NCBI GenBank assembly: GCA_025352785.1
Contig: JANXSD010000051.1
Span: 1 to 38,964, forward strand
Direction: 5' to 3'
Length of the DNA stretch: 38,964 bases
From: Bacteroidota bacterium
GTDB taxonomy: Bacteria; Bacteroidota; Bacteroidia; AKYH767-A; OLB10
Part shown: in pieces, positions 8,082 through 15,354 of the stretch
How positions within the stretch are numbered: position 1 is the first letter of the stretch
Layout of the letters: each line of letters opens with the position of its first letter
Translations under genes and position numbers: made by a program
Notes under the pieces: model-generated
Told to the model about the DNA's origin: nothing
The model's input: only the letters and a program-made list of their open reading frames with translations
The model's database searches: none

Positions 8082-9293
8082 ATGAAATTAAAAACTATCG
8101 ACAATTATAATTTTTTAGAAAAGAAAGCTTTGGTAAGAGTAGATTTTAATGTACCACTCAACAGTGATTTTGAGGTTTCTGATTCAACAAGAATAAAAGC
8201 AGCAATTCCCACCATCAATAAAATTTTAAGTGATGGCGGAAGCGTAATTCTTATGTCGCATTTAGGCAGACCAAAAGAAGGTCCGACAGAAAAATATTCT
8301 TTAAAGCATACTATAAAAACTATTTCAGATTTATTAAATCGTCCTGTAAAATTTGCAAGTGATTGCATTGGGACTATAGCAAAAGATGCATCCGATACAT
8401 TAGCACCTGGAGAAGTTTTATTACTAGAAAATTTACGTTTTCATAAAGAAGAAGAAAAAGGAGATATCAATTTTGCAAATGAACTTGCTTCACTTGGTGA
8501 CGTATATGTGAATGATGCATTCGGGACGGCGCATCGTGCGCATGCAAGTACCGCTGTTATTGCACAATTTTTTAAAGGAAAAAGTATGTTTGGATATGTG
8601 ATGGCTAGTGAATTATTAAATGCTGAAAAAGTTTTGAATAATGCACAACGTCCTTTTACTGCCATCATGGGTGGAGCAAAAGTGTCGGATAAAATTCTCC
8701 TCATCGAAAAATTGATGGAAAAAGTTGATCACTTAATTATTGGTGGAGGTATGGCATATACCTTCATCAAAGCTCAAGGTGGAAATATTGGTTCCTCACT
8801 TTGTGAAGCTGAAAAATTAGAACTTGCATTAGAAATTTTAAGTCGTGCTGCAGCGAATAATGTTACTATTCACCTTCCAGTGGATTCCGTTAACGCTGAT
8901 AAATTTGATAAAGATGCCAAAACGAATACAACTGCAATTAACAATATTGCTGATGGTTGGATGGGATTAGATATTGGTCTAAAAACAGTTGATATTTTTA
9001 CAAAAATTATTGCTGAAAGTAAAACCATTTTATGGAATGGTCCGATGGGGGTTTTTGAAATGTCGAAATTTGAGAACGGCACTAAAAAAGTTGCTGAGTC
9101 AATTGTTGCAGCAACAAAAAAGGGGGCATTTTCGTTAATCGGTGGTGGTGATTCAGCAGCTGCTATCAACCAATTTCATTTTACTAATGAGGTAAGTTAT
9201 GTTTCAACAGGTGGTGGTGCACTGCTCGAATATATCGAAGGCAAAGAATTACCTGGATTGAAGATGGTGATAGATGCTGGATTAGAGGGATGA
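8082..9293 (+). CDS. pgk: Phosphoglycerate kinase
   Basis: 403 residues, normal length. The enzyme converts 1,3-bisphosphoglycerate plus ADP to 3-phosphoglycerate plus ATP in glycolysis, and the reverse in gluconeogenesis, in the cytoplasm. The substrate-binding start ALVRVDFNVPLN, the motif ILMSHLGRPKEG, VNDAFGTAHRAHAST, the hinge/nucleotide region MGGAKVSDKI, LWNGPMGVFE and the C-terminal GGGDSAAAINQF are all present. ATG at 8082. It is divergent from holB across about 155 nt. It stands alone, as pgk often does in Bacteroidota. Confidence 0.98.
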   Translation: MKLKTIDNYNFLEKKALVRVDFNVPLNSDFEVSDSTRIKAAIPTINKILSDGGSVILMSHLGRPKEGPTEKYSLKHTIKTISDLLNRPVKFASDCIGTIAKDASDTLAPGEVLLLENLRFHKEEEKGDINFANELASLGDVYVNDAFGTAHRAHASTAVIAQFFKGKSMFGYVMASELLNAEKVLNNAQRPFTAIMGGAKVSDKILLIEKLMEKVDHLIIGGGMAYTFIKAQGGNIGSSLCEAEKLELALEILSRAAANNVTIHLPVDSVNADKFDKDAKTNTTAINNIADGWMGLDIGLKTVDIFTKIIAESKTILWNGPMGVFEMSKFENGTKKVAESIVAATKKGAFSLIGGGDSAAAINQFHFTNEVSYVSTGGGALLEYIEGKELPGLKMVIDAGLEG

Positions 9294-9343
9294 AAATAAT
9301 AAATTAAATACCCACTAAATTATTACATGTTTTATAAAAAATC

Positions 9344-9649
9344 ATGAATAATATACACCCTAATTTTCAGCCCAGTATTCCTGTTATTATTGATATTTTA
9401 AAAAAATATAAAATAAAGAATGCATATTTATTTGGTTCTGTACTTACGAATAAATTTAATGATAAAAGTGACTTGGATATTTTAATAAACTTTCAAACTG
9501 ATGTTACAGATCCATTACTTAAAGGTGAATTATTGTGGAGCTTACAATTTGCCATTGAAGATGTCTTTCATCGAAACGTAGATTTATTACAAGAAACAAC
9601 TCCTAAAAACCCGTATTTTATAAAGAGCTACATAAAACAAGGCAACTAA
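9344..9649 (+). CDS. MNT-type nucleotidyltransferase domain protein (orphan)
   Basis: 101 residues. The minimal nucleotidyltransferase motif is visible as FGS (G31, S32), ten residues, then D43-L-D45 (SDLDILINF), i.e. GSx10DxD. Such MNT proteins usually pair with a HEPN RNase as toxin-antitoxin modules, where the MNT partner AMPylates and silences the toxin. No HEPN gene is next to this one: upstream is pgk (50 nt away), and downstream are 75 AT-rich bases and a convergent stress-protein gene. It may be a domesticated or solitary copy, or act on a partner elsewhere. Confidence 0.85.
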   Translation: MNNIHPNFQPSIPVIIDILKKYKIKNAYLFGSVLTNKFNDKSDLDILINFQTDVTDPLLKGELLWSLQFAIEDVFHRNVDLLQETTPKNPYFIKSYIKQGN

Positions 9650-9724
9650 TCTATGAACAATAAATAGTATCAGGCAATTTAGATTTAAATTTTACTAGTA
9701 AATTTTTAATTCGTAATTCGTAAT

Positions 9725-10522
9725 TTATTTATTACAACACAACACGGGAATTCCAGCAGGATTCGTCAAGAAATTTTCTTTGTCTGTTCTACCAATGTAA
9801 GCATCATCAACGGGAACATCCGACATTAAAGATATTAAATCAAACTTATTTTCTTCAGCATAATTTATTGTTTGTCGGGCAAATCCTACGGAAATAACTT
9901 TACTGTCTTCTTTAATTTCACTAAAACGATTGTTTGACGTTTGAAAATATTCCTTCGCCTCTTTCATGTTTTTTATGAGTGCGGGATCTGGAGTGATTAA
10001 TGGTCGTTCAATTTCATATTGAACGATATCAGCATCAAAAATTTTGGCAACCATAGCAGTTTGTTCTGTTTTAATAGCATACATTTTATGCGGACCAACA
10101 GGAAATAAAATTTTCTTAATTCCTGCAGCATTCACTTTCGTGTTTTCCTGAACTACTAAACATGGATAAGGAATTGCTTGAACCAATTTGAGAATATGTG
10201 CTCCAAAAAGATTTTGTTTTATTCCTTTTACACCATGCGTTCCAACAACTACCATCAAAGGATTTATACGACCTAATTCGGATGCTGCATTGTGCATTAG
10301 CTCACCGGCTGCAATAACGGTTTCAAAATTTGTTTCTTCACCCATAGCATTACCCGTGAAAAGGGTTAGTTTTTTTTCAACCTCATTTGCATCATCATTT
10401 TTCATTAAGAAATGCACGGCAACAATCTTTGCATCTGCAACCTTCGCAATAACTTTTGCTTGTTCAATAGCTACTTTACAACCATCCGTAAAATCAATTA
10501 ATACTACTATGCTGTTCATCAT
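9725..10522 (-). CDS. Universal stress protein (UspA family, tandem-type)
   Basis: About 265 residues. The first half (residues 1-140) is a canonical Usp domain starting SIVVLIDFTDGC and ending with the ATP-binding signature VVGTHGVKGIKQNLFGAHILKL (the G-2x-G-9x-G(A/S) pattern, followed by PCLVVQE). The second half has weaker similarity to a second Usp fold and lacks a full nucleotide motif. A TTG two codons upstream (10528) is part of a TATATTTG promoter box, so translation should begin at ATG 10522 or 10519. It converges with the MNT gene. Exact role unknown; cytoplasmic. Confidence 0.88.
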   Translation of the reverse strand: MMNSIVVLIDFTDGCKVAIEQAKVIAKVADAKIVAVHFLMKNDDANEVEKKLTLFTGNAMGEETNFETVIAAGELMHNAASELGRINPLMVVVGTHGVKGIKQNLFGAHILKLVQAIPYPCLVVQENTKVNAAGIKKILFPVGPHKMYAIKTEQTAMVAKIFDADIVQYEIERPLITPDPALIKNMKEAKEYFQTSNNRFSEIKEDSKVISVGFARQTINYAEENKFDLISLMSDVPVDDAYIGRTDKENFLTNPAGIPVLCCNK

Positions 10523-10525
10523 TTT

Positions 10526-10533
10526 CAAATATA
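10526..10533 (-). promoter_or_regulatory. Promoter -7 box of the usp gene (TATATTTG)
   Basis: TATATTTG on the minus strand, followed by AAA and then ATGATG. It overlaps the in-frame TTG and therefore decides the start codon in favour of the ATG pair. The transcript would be essentially leaderless. Confidence 0.5.
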
Positions 10534-10598
10534 GTCAAAGTTAATTCTTAATTTTTAATCTTAATATTATTGGAACTTTATTCCATATACTTTTTCGA

Positions 10599-10630
10599 AA
10601 TTCAGATCCGATAGCTATCGGATCTGAATT
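10599..10630. repeat. Perfect 32-bp palindrome, core ATCCGATAGCTATCGGAT
   Basis: A perfect palindrome centred at 10614/10615: an 18-bp core (10606-10623) flanked by AATTCAG and CTGAATT. It overlaps the last two bases of the cvpA gene (stop 10629-10631) and could end that transcript. The same 18-bp core recurs at 11241-11276 with different flanks. Confidence 0.8.
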
Positions 10631-11135
10631 AAATCCTCTTACTAAACTCCGATTTCACATCTTGTAATGCGGGAAATAAATAATGCGCCACACTTAAAAC
10701 AGGAACATATAAATGCGACTCCGATTTTGTTTTAGCACTAAGGATTCCAATGCGTGCATCAACAGGTCGTAGGAGGGAAAGCATTACGCTTATTGCTAAT
10801 CCAAATTTTACACATCCGAAAAGTGCACCCAAAACTTGATTAATCGGTGTAAGAGATGACATTTTCAATATGCCTTCTAAAAATTTCGCTAGTAAAATCA
10901 TCATGATGATTACGCCAATAAATACAAGAAAAAAAGAAATATAGGGTAAGGCTGAACTGCTTCCATGAATATAAGTGCCTACTAGATGCTCGAATAAACT
11001 AGAGAATTTAAAAGCTAGATAAATTCCAAGGATCATTCCAATGATCATTGCGATCTCGAAAATTAATCCCTTTTTCCATCCCATATATGCGCCCCACAAA
11101 AGTGGTATGGCGATTACAACGTCTAAGTAGTTCAT
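10629..11135 (-). CDS. CvpA family membrane protein
   Basis: 168 residues with four hydrophobic segments starting at MNYLDVVIAIPLLWGAYMGW. The GAYMGWKKGLIFEIAMIIGM opening and the internal SSLTPINQVLGALFGCVKFG are typical of CvpA/colicin V production proteins, inner-membrane proteins linked to envelope stress tolerance and bacteriocin export. The C-terminal 35 residues are soluble. Its stop codon lies inside a perfect palindrome. Upstream is a 337-nt repeat-containing spacer without a clear -7 box. Confidence 0.88.
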   Translation of the reverse strand: MNYLDVVIAIPLLWGAYMGWKKGLIFEIAMIIGMILGIYLAFKFSSLFEHLVGTYIHGSSSALPYISFFLVFIGVIIMMILLAKFLEGILKMSSLTPINQVLGALFGCVKFGLAISVMLSLLRPVDARIGILSAKTKSESHLYVPVLSVAHYLFPALQDVKSEFSKRI

Positions 11136-11240
11136 CTTTTTAATTCAAAATGCAGAATTCAGAATGCAGAATTATTTAATAGCTATCCGATCTAAAATTC
11201 CCTTTCAAGGGTCAAAGCTACAATAATACATTTCAATTCT

Positions 11241-11276
11241 GCATTCTACATCCGATAGCTATCGGATGTAGAATGC
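11241..11276. repeat. Perfect 36-bp palindrome, core ATCCGATAGCTATCGGAT
   Basis: A perfect palindrome with no loop, centred at 11258/11259: core 11250-11267, flanked by GCATTCTAC and GTAGAATGC. The core is identical to that at 10606-10623, but the flanks are unrelated while still perfectly complementary to each other. Confidence 0.85.
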
Positions 11277-11460
11277 AAAATTAATGTAATAAATGTTTGA
11301 GGAAACTGATAGTAATGGTTTCAGAATTACTATTTCAAGAGGTCAAAGTTATTATTTTAATATCCAATCCTGAATGATGTTCCTAGTATCTATTAATTCA
11401 TAATTCTGCTTTCTTCATTCTGTGTCCCCAATTCTTAATTTTTAATTCTTAATTACCGAC

Positions 11461-11468
11461 TACCTTTG
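11461..11468 (+). promoter_or_regulatory. Promoter -7 box (TACCTTTG)
   Basis: TACCTTTG matches TAnnTTTG and is followed by CCCT and the ATG at 11473. A start of transcription at the ATG is implied. There is no TTG at the ideal -33 distance; the region is AT repeats. Confidence 0.5.
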
Positions 11469-11472
11469 CCCT

Positions 11473-11853
11473 ATGTTACATCTACGAAATATTGAAGAGC
11501 TAAAAAAAGATTGGGATCTTCTTTTAGATAAAATAAATGATCATTTTGATGCCGAAGTAGATCTGCAAGGTTTGCTTTTTCTTATTGGAATACAAGAATT
11601 AGGACAGGGCACACGTAAATTTGCTAAGCACGAAAAACAGGATTTGATGCATATTGCAACATGCAAATTGTTGAGTTTGTACGGTTTCTATAATTTAGAA
11701 GGAGTGGATATAGAAGGCTGGCCACATTGGAAATTAGTTCAACAATTACCTCGTATGAACTTAGGCGAACAGGATTATCTTCTCAAACAATCCGCAATCG
11801 AATATTTCCGTGAACAAGGGTTATTTGTTTCTGAATCTTCTGACAACCACTAA
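11473..11853 (+). CDS. Conserved hypothetical protein of Bacteroidota
   Basis: 126 residues, predicted soluble and mostly helical. I recognise the type from Bacteroidota genomes by the sequence LLFLIGIQELGQGTRKFAKH, KQDLMHIATCKLLS and EGWPHWK, but I know of no function or named domain. There is no signal peptide, membrane segment or catalytic motif that I can name. The ATG is fixed by the -7 box 4 nt upstream. It is monocistronic and followed by a hairpin at 11895-11920 and then the REP/RAYT patch. Confidence 0.8.
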   Translation: MLHLRNIEELKKDWDLLLDKINDHFDAEVDLQGLLFLIGIQELGQGTRKFAKHEKQDLMHIATCKLLSLYGFYNLEGVDIEGWPHWKLVQQLPRMNLGEQDYLLKQSAIEYFREQGLFVSESSDNH

Positions 11854-11894
11854 AATTATTTTTAATTAGATAACCTAACTTGCCTTTTAGGTAT

Positions 11895-11920
11895 TTTAAA
11901 GGCTAAGAAATGCCTTTAAA
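11895..11920 (+). terminator. Candidate hairpin terminator
   Basis: TTTAAAGGC (11895-11903), loop TAAGAAAT, GCCTTTAAA (11912-11920), followed by TTG. It lies about 40 nt past the stop at 11853. The arms are AT-rich, so it is only moderately stable. Confidence 0.4.
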
Positions 11921-12070
11921 TTGTATAAAAAATTGGATTACACCTGCTATCCTGAGTTTGCAACTCAGGATAATATTTTTTCTTGTAAATACATCCACCC
12001 ACTCGACTACAGCAAACGTAATGAAGTATGCTCCTTCCTTATTTCTGATTTTGTAGCCTCCATCATTCAT
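11903..12070 (-). pseudogene. 5' remnant of a REP-associated tyrosine transposase (RAYT)
   Basis: An ATG at 12070 opens a frame of 55 codons. Residues 1-32 (MNDGGYKIRNKEGAYF, then ITFAVVEWVDVFTRKN) look like the N-terminus of the Y1/RAYT transposases common in Bacteroidota, which are normally about 180 residues. After residue 32 the frame runs into the hairpin at 11948-11972 and non-homologous sequence and stops at 11903. The catalytic HxH and Tyr regions are gone. This is a truncated copy enclosed by two hairpins, a probable deletion derivative. Confidence 0.7.
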
Positions 12071-12113
12071 TGTACAAAGTTATAAGGAACGTCTTTAGTT
12101 GCAAACTAAAGAC
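11948..12113 (-). mobile_element. REP hairpin - RAYT fragment - REP hairpin, copy 1
   Basis: The unit has hairpin A at 11948-11972 (TATCCTGAGTT-TGC-AACTCAGGATA), the RAYT 5' remnant (12070 down to about 11975), and hairpin B at 12091-12113 (GTCTTTAGTT-GCA-AACTAAAGAC). Hairpins A and B share the AGTT/AACT core with complementary loops, i.e. the same element type in opposite orientation, as expected for REP pairs around a RAYT. A second unit with the same layout lies at 12360-12532. Confidence 0.65.
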
Positions 12114-12263
12114 AGCTATGTTTTCGAAAGTAAACCTGCTGTCCGAGTTGATTGAATTTGTTTTGAACAGGATTGAAAAGATAACTCTGATTAACAGGAT
12201 TATTATCGATTGCATTAATCAATATTAATAACCAAAACTTACTCTTTCATAATCTTCCCCTGC

Positions 12264-12288
12264 TGTCCTGAGTTTGCAACTCAGGACA
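12264..12288. repeat. Solo REP-like hairpin
   Basis: TGTCCTGAGTT-TGC-AACTCAGGACA, a perfect 11-bp stem. It has the same core as the hairpins at 11948, 12091, 12360 and 12510. Between this and copy 1 (12114-12263) I see only AACAGGATT repeats (about 12165-12201) and no gene. Confidence 0.75.
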
Positions 12289-12359
12289 TTCCAATTATCT
12301 TACAACCATTCTATATTTAGTAGACCAACATTTTTCTAGAACGTCTTTAGTTGCAAAAA

Positions 12360-12532
12360 TGCTGTCCTGAGTTTGCAACTCAGGACAGCAGTATTTTTTC
12401 TTGTAAACACATAGATCCACTATACTAAAGCAAACGTAAGGAAGTGTGCGCCCTTTTTTATTTCTGATTTTGTAGCTTCCATCATTCATTGTAAAAAGTT
12501 ATAAGGAACGATTTTAGTTGCAAACTAAAGAC
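12360..12532 (-). mobile_element. REP hairpin - RAYT fragment - REP hairpin, copy 2 (decayed)
   Basis: Hairpin A' at 12360-12390 (14-bp perfect stem TGCTGTCCTGAGTT), the RAYT 5' remnant reading down from ATG 12489, and hairpin B' at 12510-12532 (one arm mutated, GATTTTAGTT versus AACTAAAGAC). About 150 bp align with copy 1. Here the transposase remnant has a 1-nt frameshift after about codon 12 and then a stop (GAHFLTFALV, stop, WIYVFTRKK), so it is older or unselected. A half-element GTCTTTAGTTGCAAA (12343-12357) abuts hairpin A', as if one hairpin had inserted into another. Confidence 0.65.
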
Positions 12533-12539
12533 AGCTATG

Positions 12540-12560
12540 GGTTTCATTTTAATGGATTAC
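12540..12560. repeat. 21-bp direct repeat, copy 1 (pseudogene 3' end)
   Basis: GGTTTCATTTTAATGGATTA plus one C, identical to 14010-14030. In the minus orientation it spans the stop codon of the pseudogene (12557-12559) and, immediately after it, a second copy of the same leader and start codon (ATG 12547, Met-Lys-Pro). This suggests that a second paralogue once followed in tandem. Confidence 0.7.
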
Positions 12561-14017
12561 TCCTTTAAAATTTTTGCAACAAACATTTTATTACCCGAAA
12601 TAAATTGCAAGAAATAAATTCCACTTGATAGGCTTTCTACATTTATTGTTGTTTGCAAGTCGTGAAATATATTTTGTTGTACTATTTTTTTCCCTTTTAA
12701 ATCATACAGAAGCAACTCGCCAACCAAATCATTTGTTTGTACCGTTAATTGATCCTTTACAGGATTAGGAAATACTATTAACGGTTGATTAACCATTACC
12801 TCGTGAATACCTGTATTAATAACGCAATTGCTATCCAGTTTCATTATCCATGAAGTTTGAAAATGTGCACTTGTATCTTAGGTTGTACCGCATACTATAA
12901 ATCCATGATCAAAAGTTTCCTGAAAATCTATTATGTAACTAAAGAGACCCGATCGATTATAAAAATGTTCCCAAAGCTTATTTCCACTACTGTCTACTTT
13001 AGCAATCCAACCTACAGGAGTGTTATTTGATGAACTATCATGTTTACTACCAACTAAAACAATTCCGCCATCCGAAATTTCACGACTTATAAAATACTGT
13101 TTCCATTCAGTTGAGTTAAAAATTGTTTTCCATTTAAAATTAAAATTGCTATCAAGTCGCGCTATATAAAATGGATCACTGGCGTCCGTAATATTAATGA
13201 CAGTGTATAATGCAGCATTTAATAAATAGTCATTAGTGCCATACTTCCATATTGCCCCACCACCACCACTATTTAAAGCACCCTGAATAAACTTTTTTGT
13301 GCTAATTAAATTTCCTTGCAAATCATAAACAGCTACATAAGGGTGATGAAAATTACTTGTATTTGCTTCTGAACCGCTAACAACCAATTGATGTTTGAAA
13401 TTTTCAATTACATGAAATGCTTGTTCATCAACGCCAACTCCTAAAGTACGTTGCCAAAGCACATTTCCAGAAGTATCGGTTTTTACCACCCAAAAATCAT
13501 TATTAATGTTTGGAGAATATTTTACATGATTACCTACAAACACAAATCTACTGTCACTACTTTGGATACAATCATAAAAAACATTATCTAATGTATCACC
13601 AATCAATTTAACAAATTCCGTATCACCGATTGCATTGTATTTTATAGCCATACCCATACCATGATTAGTAGTAGTATTTATAGCTGCTCCTAAAATCCAA
13701 CCACCATCAAAAGTTGGTTTTAATGAACCTGAAAATCCAACAAAACATTGTGCACCTGGATATTCAAAATACTTTTGGATTGCTATTGTTCCATCTTTAT
13801 TTAACTTACCAAATTCAACTCCTTAAGTATTGTTTAAATCGGCTCCATAAGTACTGTAAACATAACCACTATCAGCAGTTTGATGGATACTGTACGGTAA
13901 TTCCTCATAAATACTATAATGATAAGTAGTATCGAAATTTTGCTATGCTTCGCAAAAAAAAGATAATAAGTAGGCACTTAGAAAAAGTGCGTGCTTAAAT
14001 ATGAAGGTTGGTTTCAT
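12557..14017 (-). pseudogene. T9SS-exported protein interrupted by three in-frame stops
   Basis: 487 codons from ATG 14017 to TAA 12557 stay in one frame with no indel, but carry TAG at 13943-13945 (codon 25, at the end of the signal peptide), TAA at 13823-13825 and TAA at 12878-12880. The product would have a signal peptide (MKPTFIFKHALFLSAYLLSF), WVVKTDTSGNVLWQRTLG-type repeats as in large Bacteroidota secreted propeller proteins, and a type A sorting domain (VFPNPVKDQLTV, ending KILKE). Each stop is one C-to-T change from a Gln codon. Either a young pseudogene or, less likely, readthrough. REP elements lie directly downstream. Confidence 0.85.
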
Positions 14018-14030
14018 TTTAATGGATTAC
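14010..14030. repeat. 21-bp direct repeat, copy 2 (pseudogene 5' end)
   Basis: Identical to 12540-12560. Here it carries the true start codon (ATG 14017-14015) and the 13 nt of leader before it. Confidence 0.7.
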
Positions 14031-14038
14031 GCTACCTA

Positions 14039-14046
14039 CAAATATA
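14039..14046 (-). promoter_or_regulatory. Promoter -7 box of the T9SS pseudogene (TATATTTG)
   Basis: TATATTTG on the minus strand, 21 nt before ATG 14017, matches TAnnTTTG. No TTG lies at the -33 distance. The promoter box seems intact although the gene is broken. Confidence 0.4.
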
Positions 14047-14148
14047 TCAGAATATCAAACGGTTATATTGTTATTAGAAACATAAAATAGAAGACACCTT
14101 ACGTTTTTTCACTACATAATTTAGCCTGATAACCTAACAACATTAAAA

Positions 14149-14496
14149 TTATTTTAAAACTACCGTTTTTCTTACCAACTCAGATTGCTCCAAACGGATA
14201 TAATCTTTCGCAGAAAGTAGGTCAAGAGAAGCTTCGAGGTTTAAAACTGCTTCCAATTTAATTTCGAAATGTACTTCGCCATTGCCAGCGGTAATCCCAT
14301 CGGCTAAAATATCAGCACGAATACCCGTTGTTGGATTGATAACGCTATCCTGCCGTAAAACTACTCGAGCACCCGCTACTGGCAACCCTAAAGTATCCAT
14401 AACTGTAACAATAGCCTCACAGGGCTTCGTTTTTTTACAAGAGGTAGAAGCAAATATTGCTGTAATTGCAAGGAGGAGAAGTGCGTAGCGAAACAT
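14149..14496 (-). CDS. Small lipoprotein with a carboxypeptidase-regulatory-like beta domain
   Basis: 115 residues. A lipoprotein signal peptide ends in the lipobox STSC (Cys20), followed by KKTKPCEA. The rest reads IVTVMDTLGLPVAGARVVL, typical of CarboxypepD_reg/Ig-like domains in Bacteroidota envelope proteins. The mature protein is probably outer-membrane anchored, with a structural or ligand role that I cannot assign. It is divergent from the cyclophilin gene across about 127 nt. Bacteroidota often keep this type of lipoprotein gene beside a peptidyl-prolyl isomerase gene, which might mean a shared envelope-folding role (inference). Confidence 0.72.
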   Translation of the reverse strand: MFRYALLLLAITAIFASTSCKKTKPCEAIVTVMDTLGLPVAGARVVLRQDSVINPTTGIRADILADGITAGNGEVHFEIKLEAVLNLEASLDLLSAKDYIRLEQSELVRKTVVLK

Positions 14497-14623
14497 GTGG
14501 TTTATATTGGTAAGGGATTATACGAATTGGAGTTAAATTTGTTCAAATTTAACTATCATTGCAGAACAAAACAGATCAATAATGGTCTGGCTGTTACACT
14601 CCAAAGTTAACGATTTCTCTAAA

Positions 14624-15289
14624 ATGAAAAACGGTATCCGAATTTGTCTGGCCATGCTGATGGTTTTTAACCTTGCATCTGCCCAAAATAACAAGAAAAA
14701 AATGGAAAAAGAAACTGTTGTTGCCATCACAACTGATTATGGTGTTATCAAAGTTCAATTGTATAATCAAACGCCAAAACACCGCGATAATTTCATCAAA
14801 TTAGCGAAAGAAGGTACCCTTAACGGCACTTTATTTCACCGCGTAATCAAAGGATTTATGATTCAAGGGGGTGATCCAGATTCTAAAAATGCCAAGCCAG
14901 GTCAGATGTTAGGAAGTGGGGATGTTGGTTATACGATCCCAGCTGAATTCGTGGATTCATTGAATCATATTAAAGGCGCATTATCAGCAGCAAGAACTGA
15001 AAATCCTACAAAAGCTTCTAGTGGTTGTCAGTTTTATATTGTTCAAGGAAAACCTGCAACGGATGCAGAATTAAATAGCAATGAAACTCGACTTGGTATT
15101 AAATATACTGCAGCGAATCGTGAAGCATACAAGACATTAGGAGGAACTCCTTTTCTAGATATGAACTACACCGTTTTCGGTCATATTGTTGAAGGTTTAG
15201 ATATCCTTGATAAAATTGCTAATGAGCCAACAGCACCTGGCGACCGTCCTTTAAAGGATATCAAAATGACTGTAAAGGTTATCGAATAA
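14624..15289 (+). CDS. Secreted cyclophilin-type peptidyl-prolyl cis-trans isomerase
   Basis: 221 residues from ATG 14624. A 14-codon in-frame upstream extension exists, but this ATG gives a clean signal peptide (KNGIRICLAMLMVFNLASAQ). The mature enzyme catalyses proline isomerisation during folding in the periplasm. Cyclophilin motifs are FHRVIKGFMIQGGDP (catalytic Arg and Gln), the GCQFYIV core strand and FGHIVEGLDILDKIA. An insertion of about 25 residues (TDAELNSNETRLGIKYT) before the last core region is common in Bacteroidota members. It is 65 nt upstream of pheS on the same strand and may be co-transcribed. Confidence 0.92.
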   Translation: MKNGIRICLAMLMVFNLASAQNNKKKMEKETVVAITTDYGVIKVQLYNQTPKHRDNFIKLAKEGTLNGTLFHRVIKGFMIQGGDPDSKNAKPGQMLGSGDVGYTIPAEFVDSLNHIKGALSAARTENPTKASSGCQFYIVQGKPATDAELNSNETRLGIKYTAANREAYKTLGGTPFLDMNYTVFGHIVEGLDILDKIANEPTAPGDRPLKDIKMTVKVIE

Positions 15290-15354
15290 AAAAATCTGTT
15301 TCGTAATTTCATTTATTTCCTCAACGGGAAACAATCTCTTATTCAAATTAATTC

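Larger units (their letters stand above)
11136..11472. other. Repeat-rich intergenic region
   Basis: No gene. It contains direct copies of GCAGAATT/CAGAATGCAGAATT (about 11150-11175), an inverted copy AATTCTGCATTC near 11235-11246, a degenerate half of the CCGATAGCTATCGG core (AGCTATCCGAT, about 11181-11191), the perfect palindrome at 11241-11276, and AT-only heptad-like repeats of TTAATTCTTAATTTT type at about 11430-11454. Similar AT repeats occur at 9703-9724 and 10541-10568. Confidence 0.6.

Noticed and set aside
9650-9724. A HEPN toxin partner for the MNT protein
   Set aside because: The 75 nt after the gene are AT-rich with stops in all frames, and the next gene is a universal stress protein.
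12295-12489. A 64-codon open frame on the minus strand
   Set aside because: It is the frameshifted RAYT 5' remnant read through a REP hairpin into unrelated sequence, not an independent gene.
12557-14017. Alternative genetic code (TAA/TAG read as Gln)
   Set aside because: Neighbouring genes end properly at TAA, TAG or TGA with normal protein lengths. Only this gene has internal stops, so a code change is not supported.
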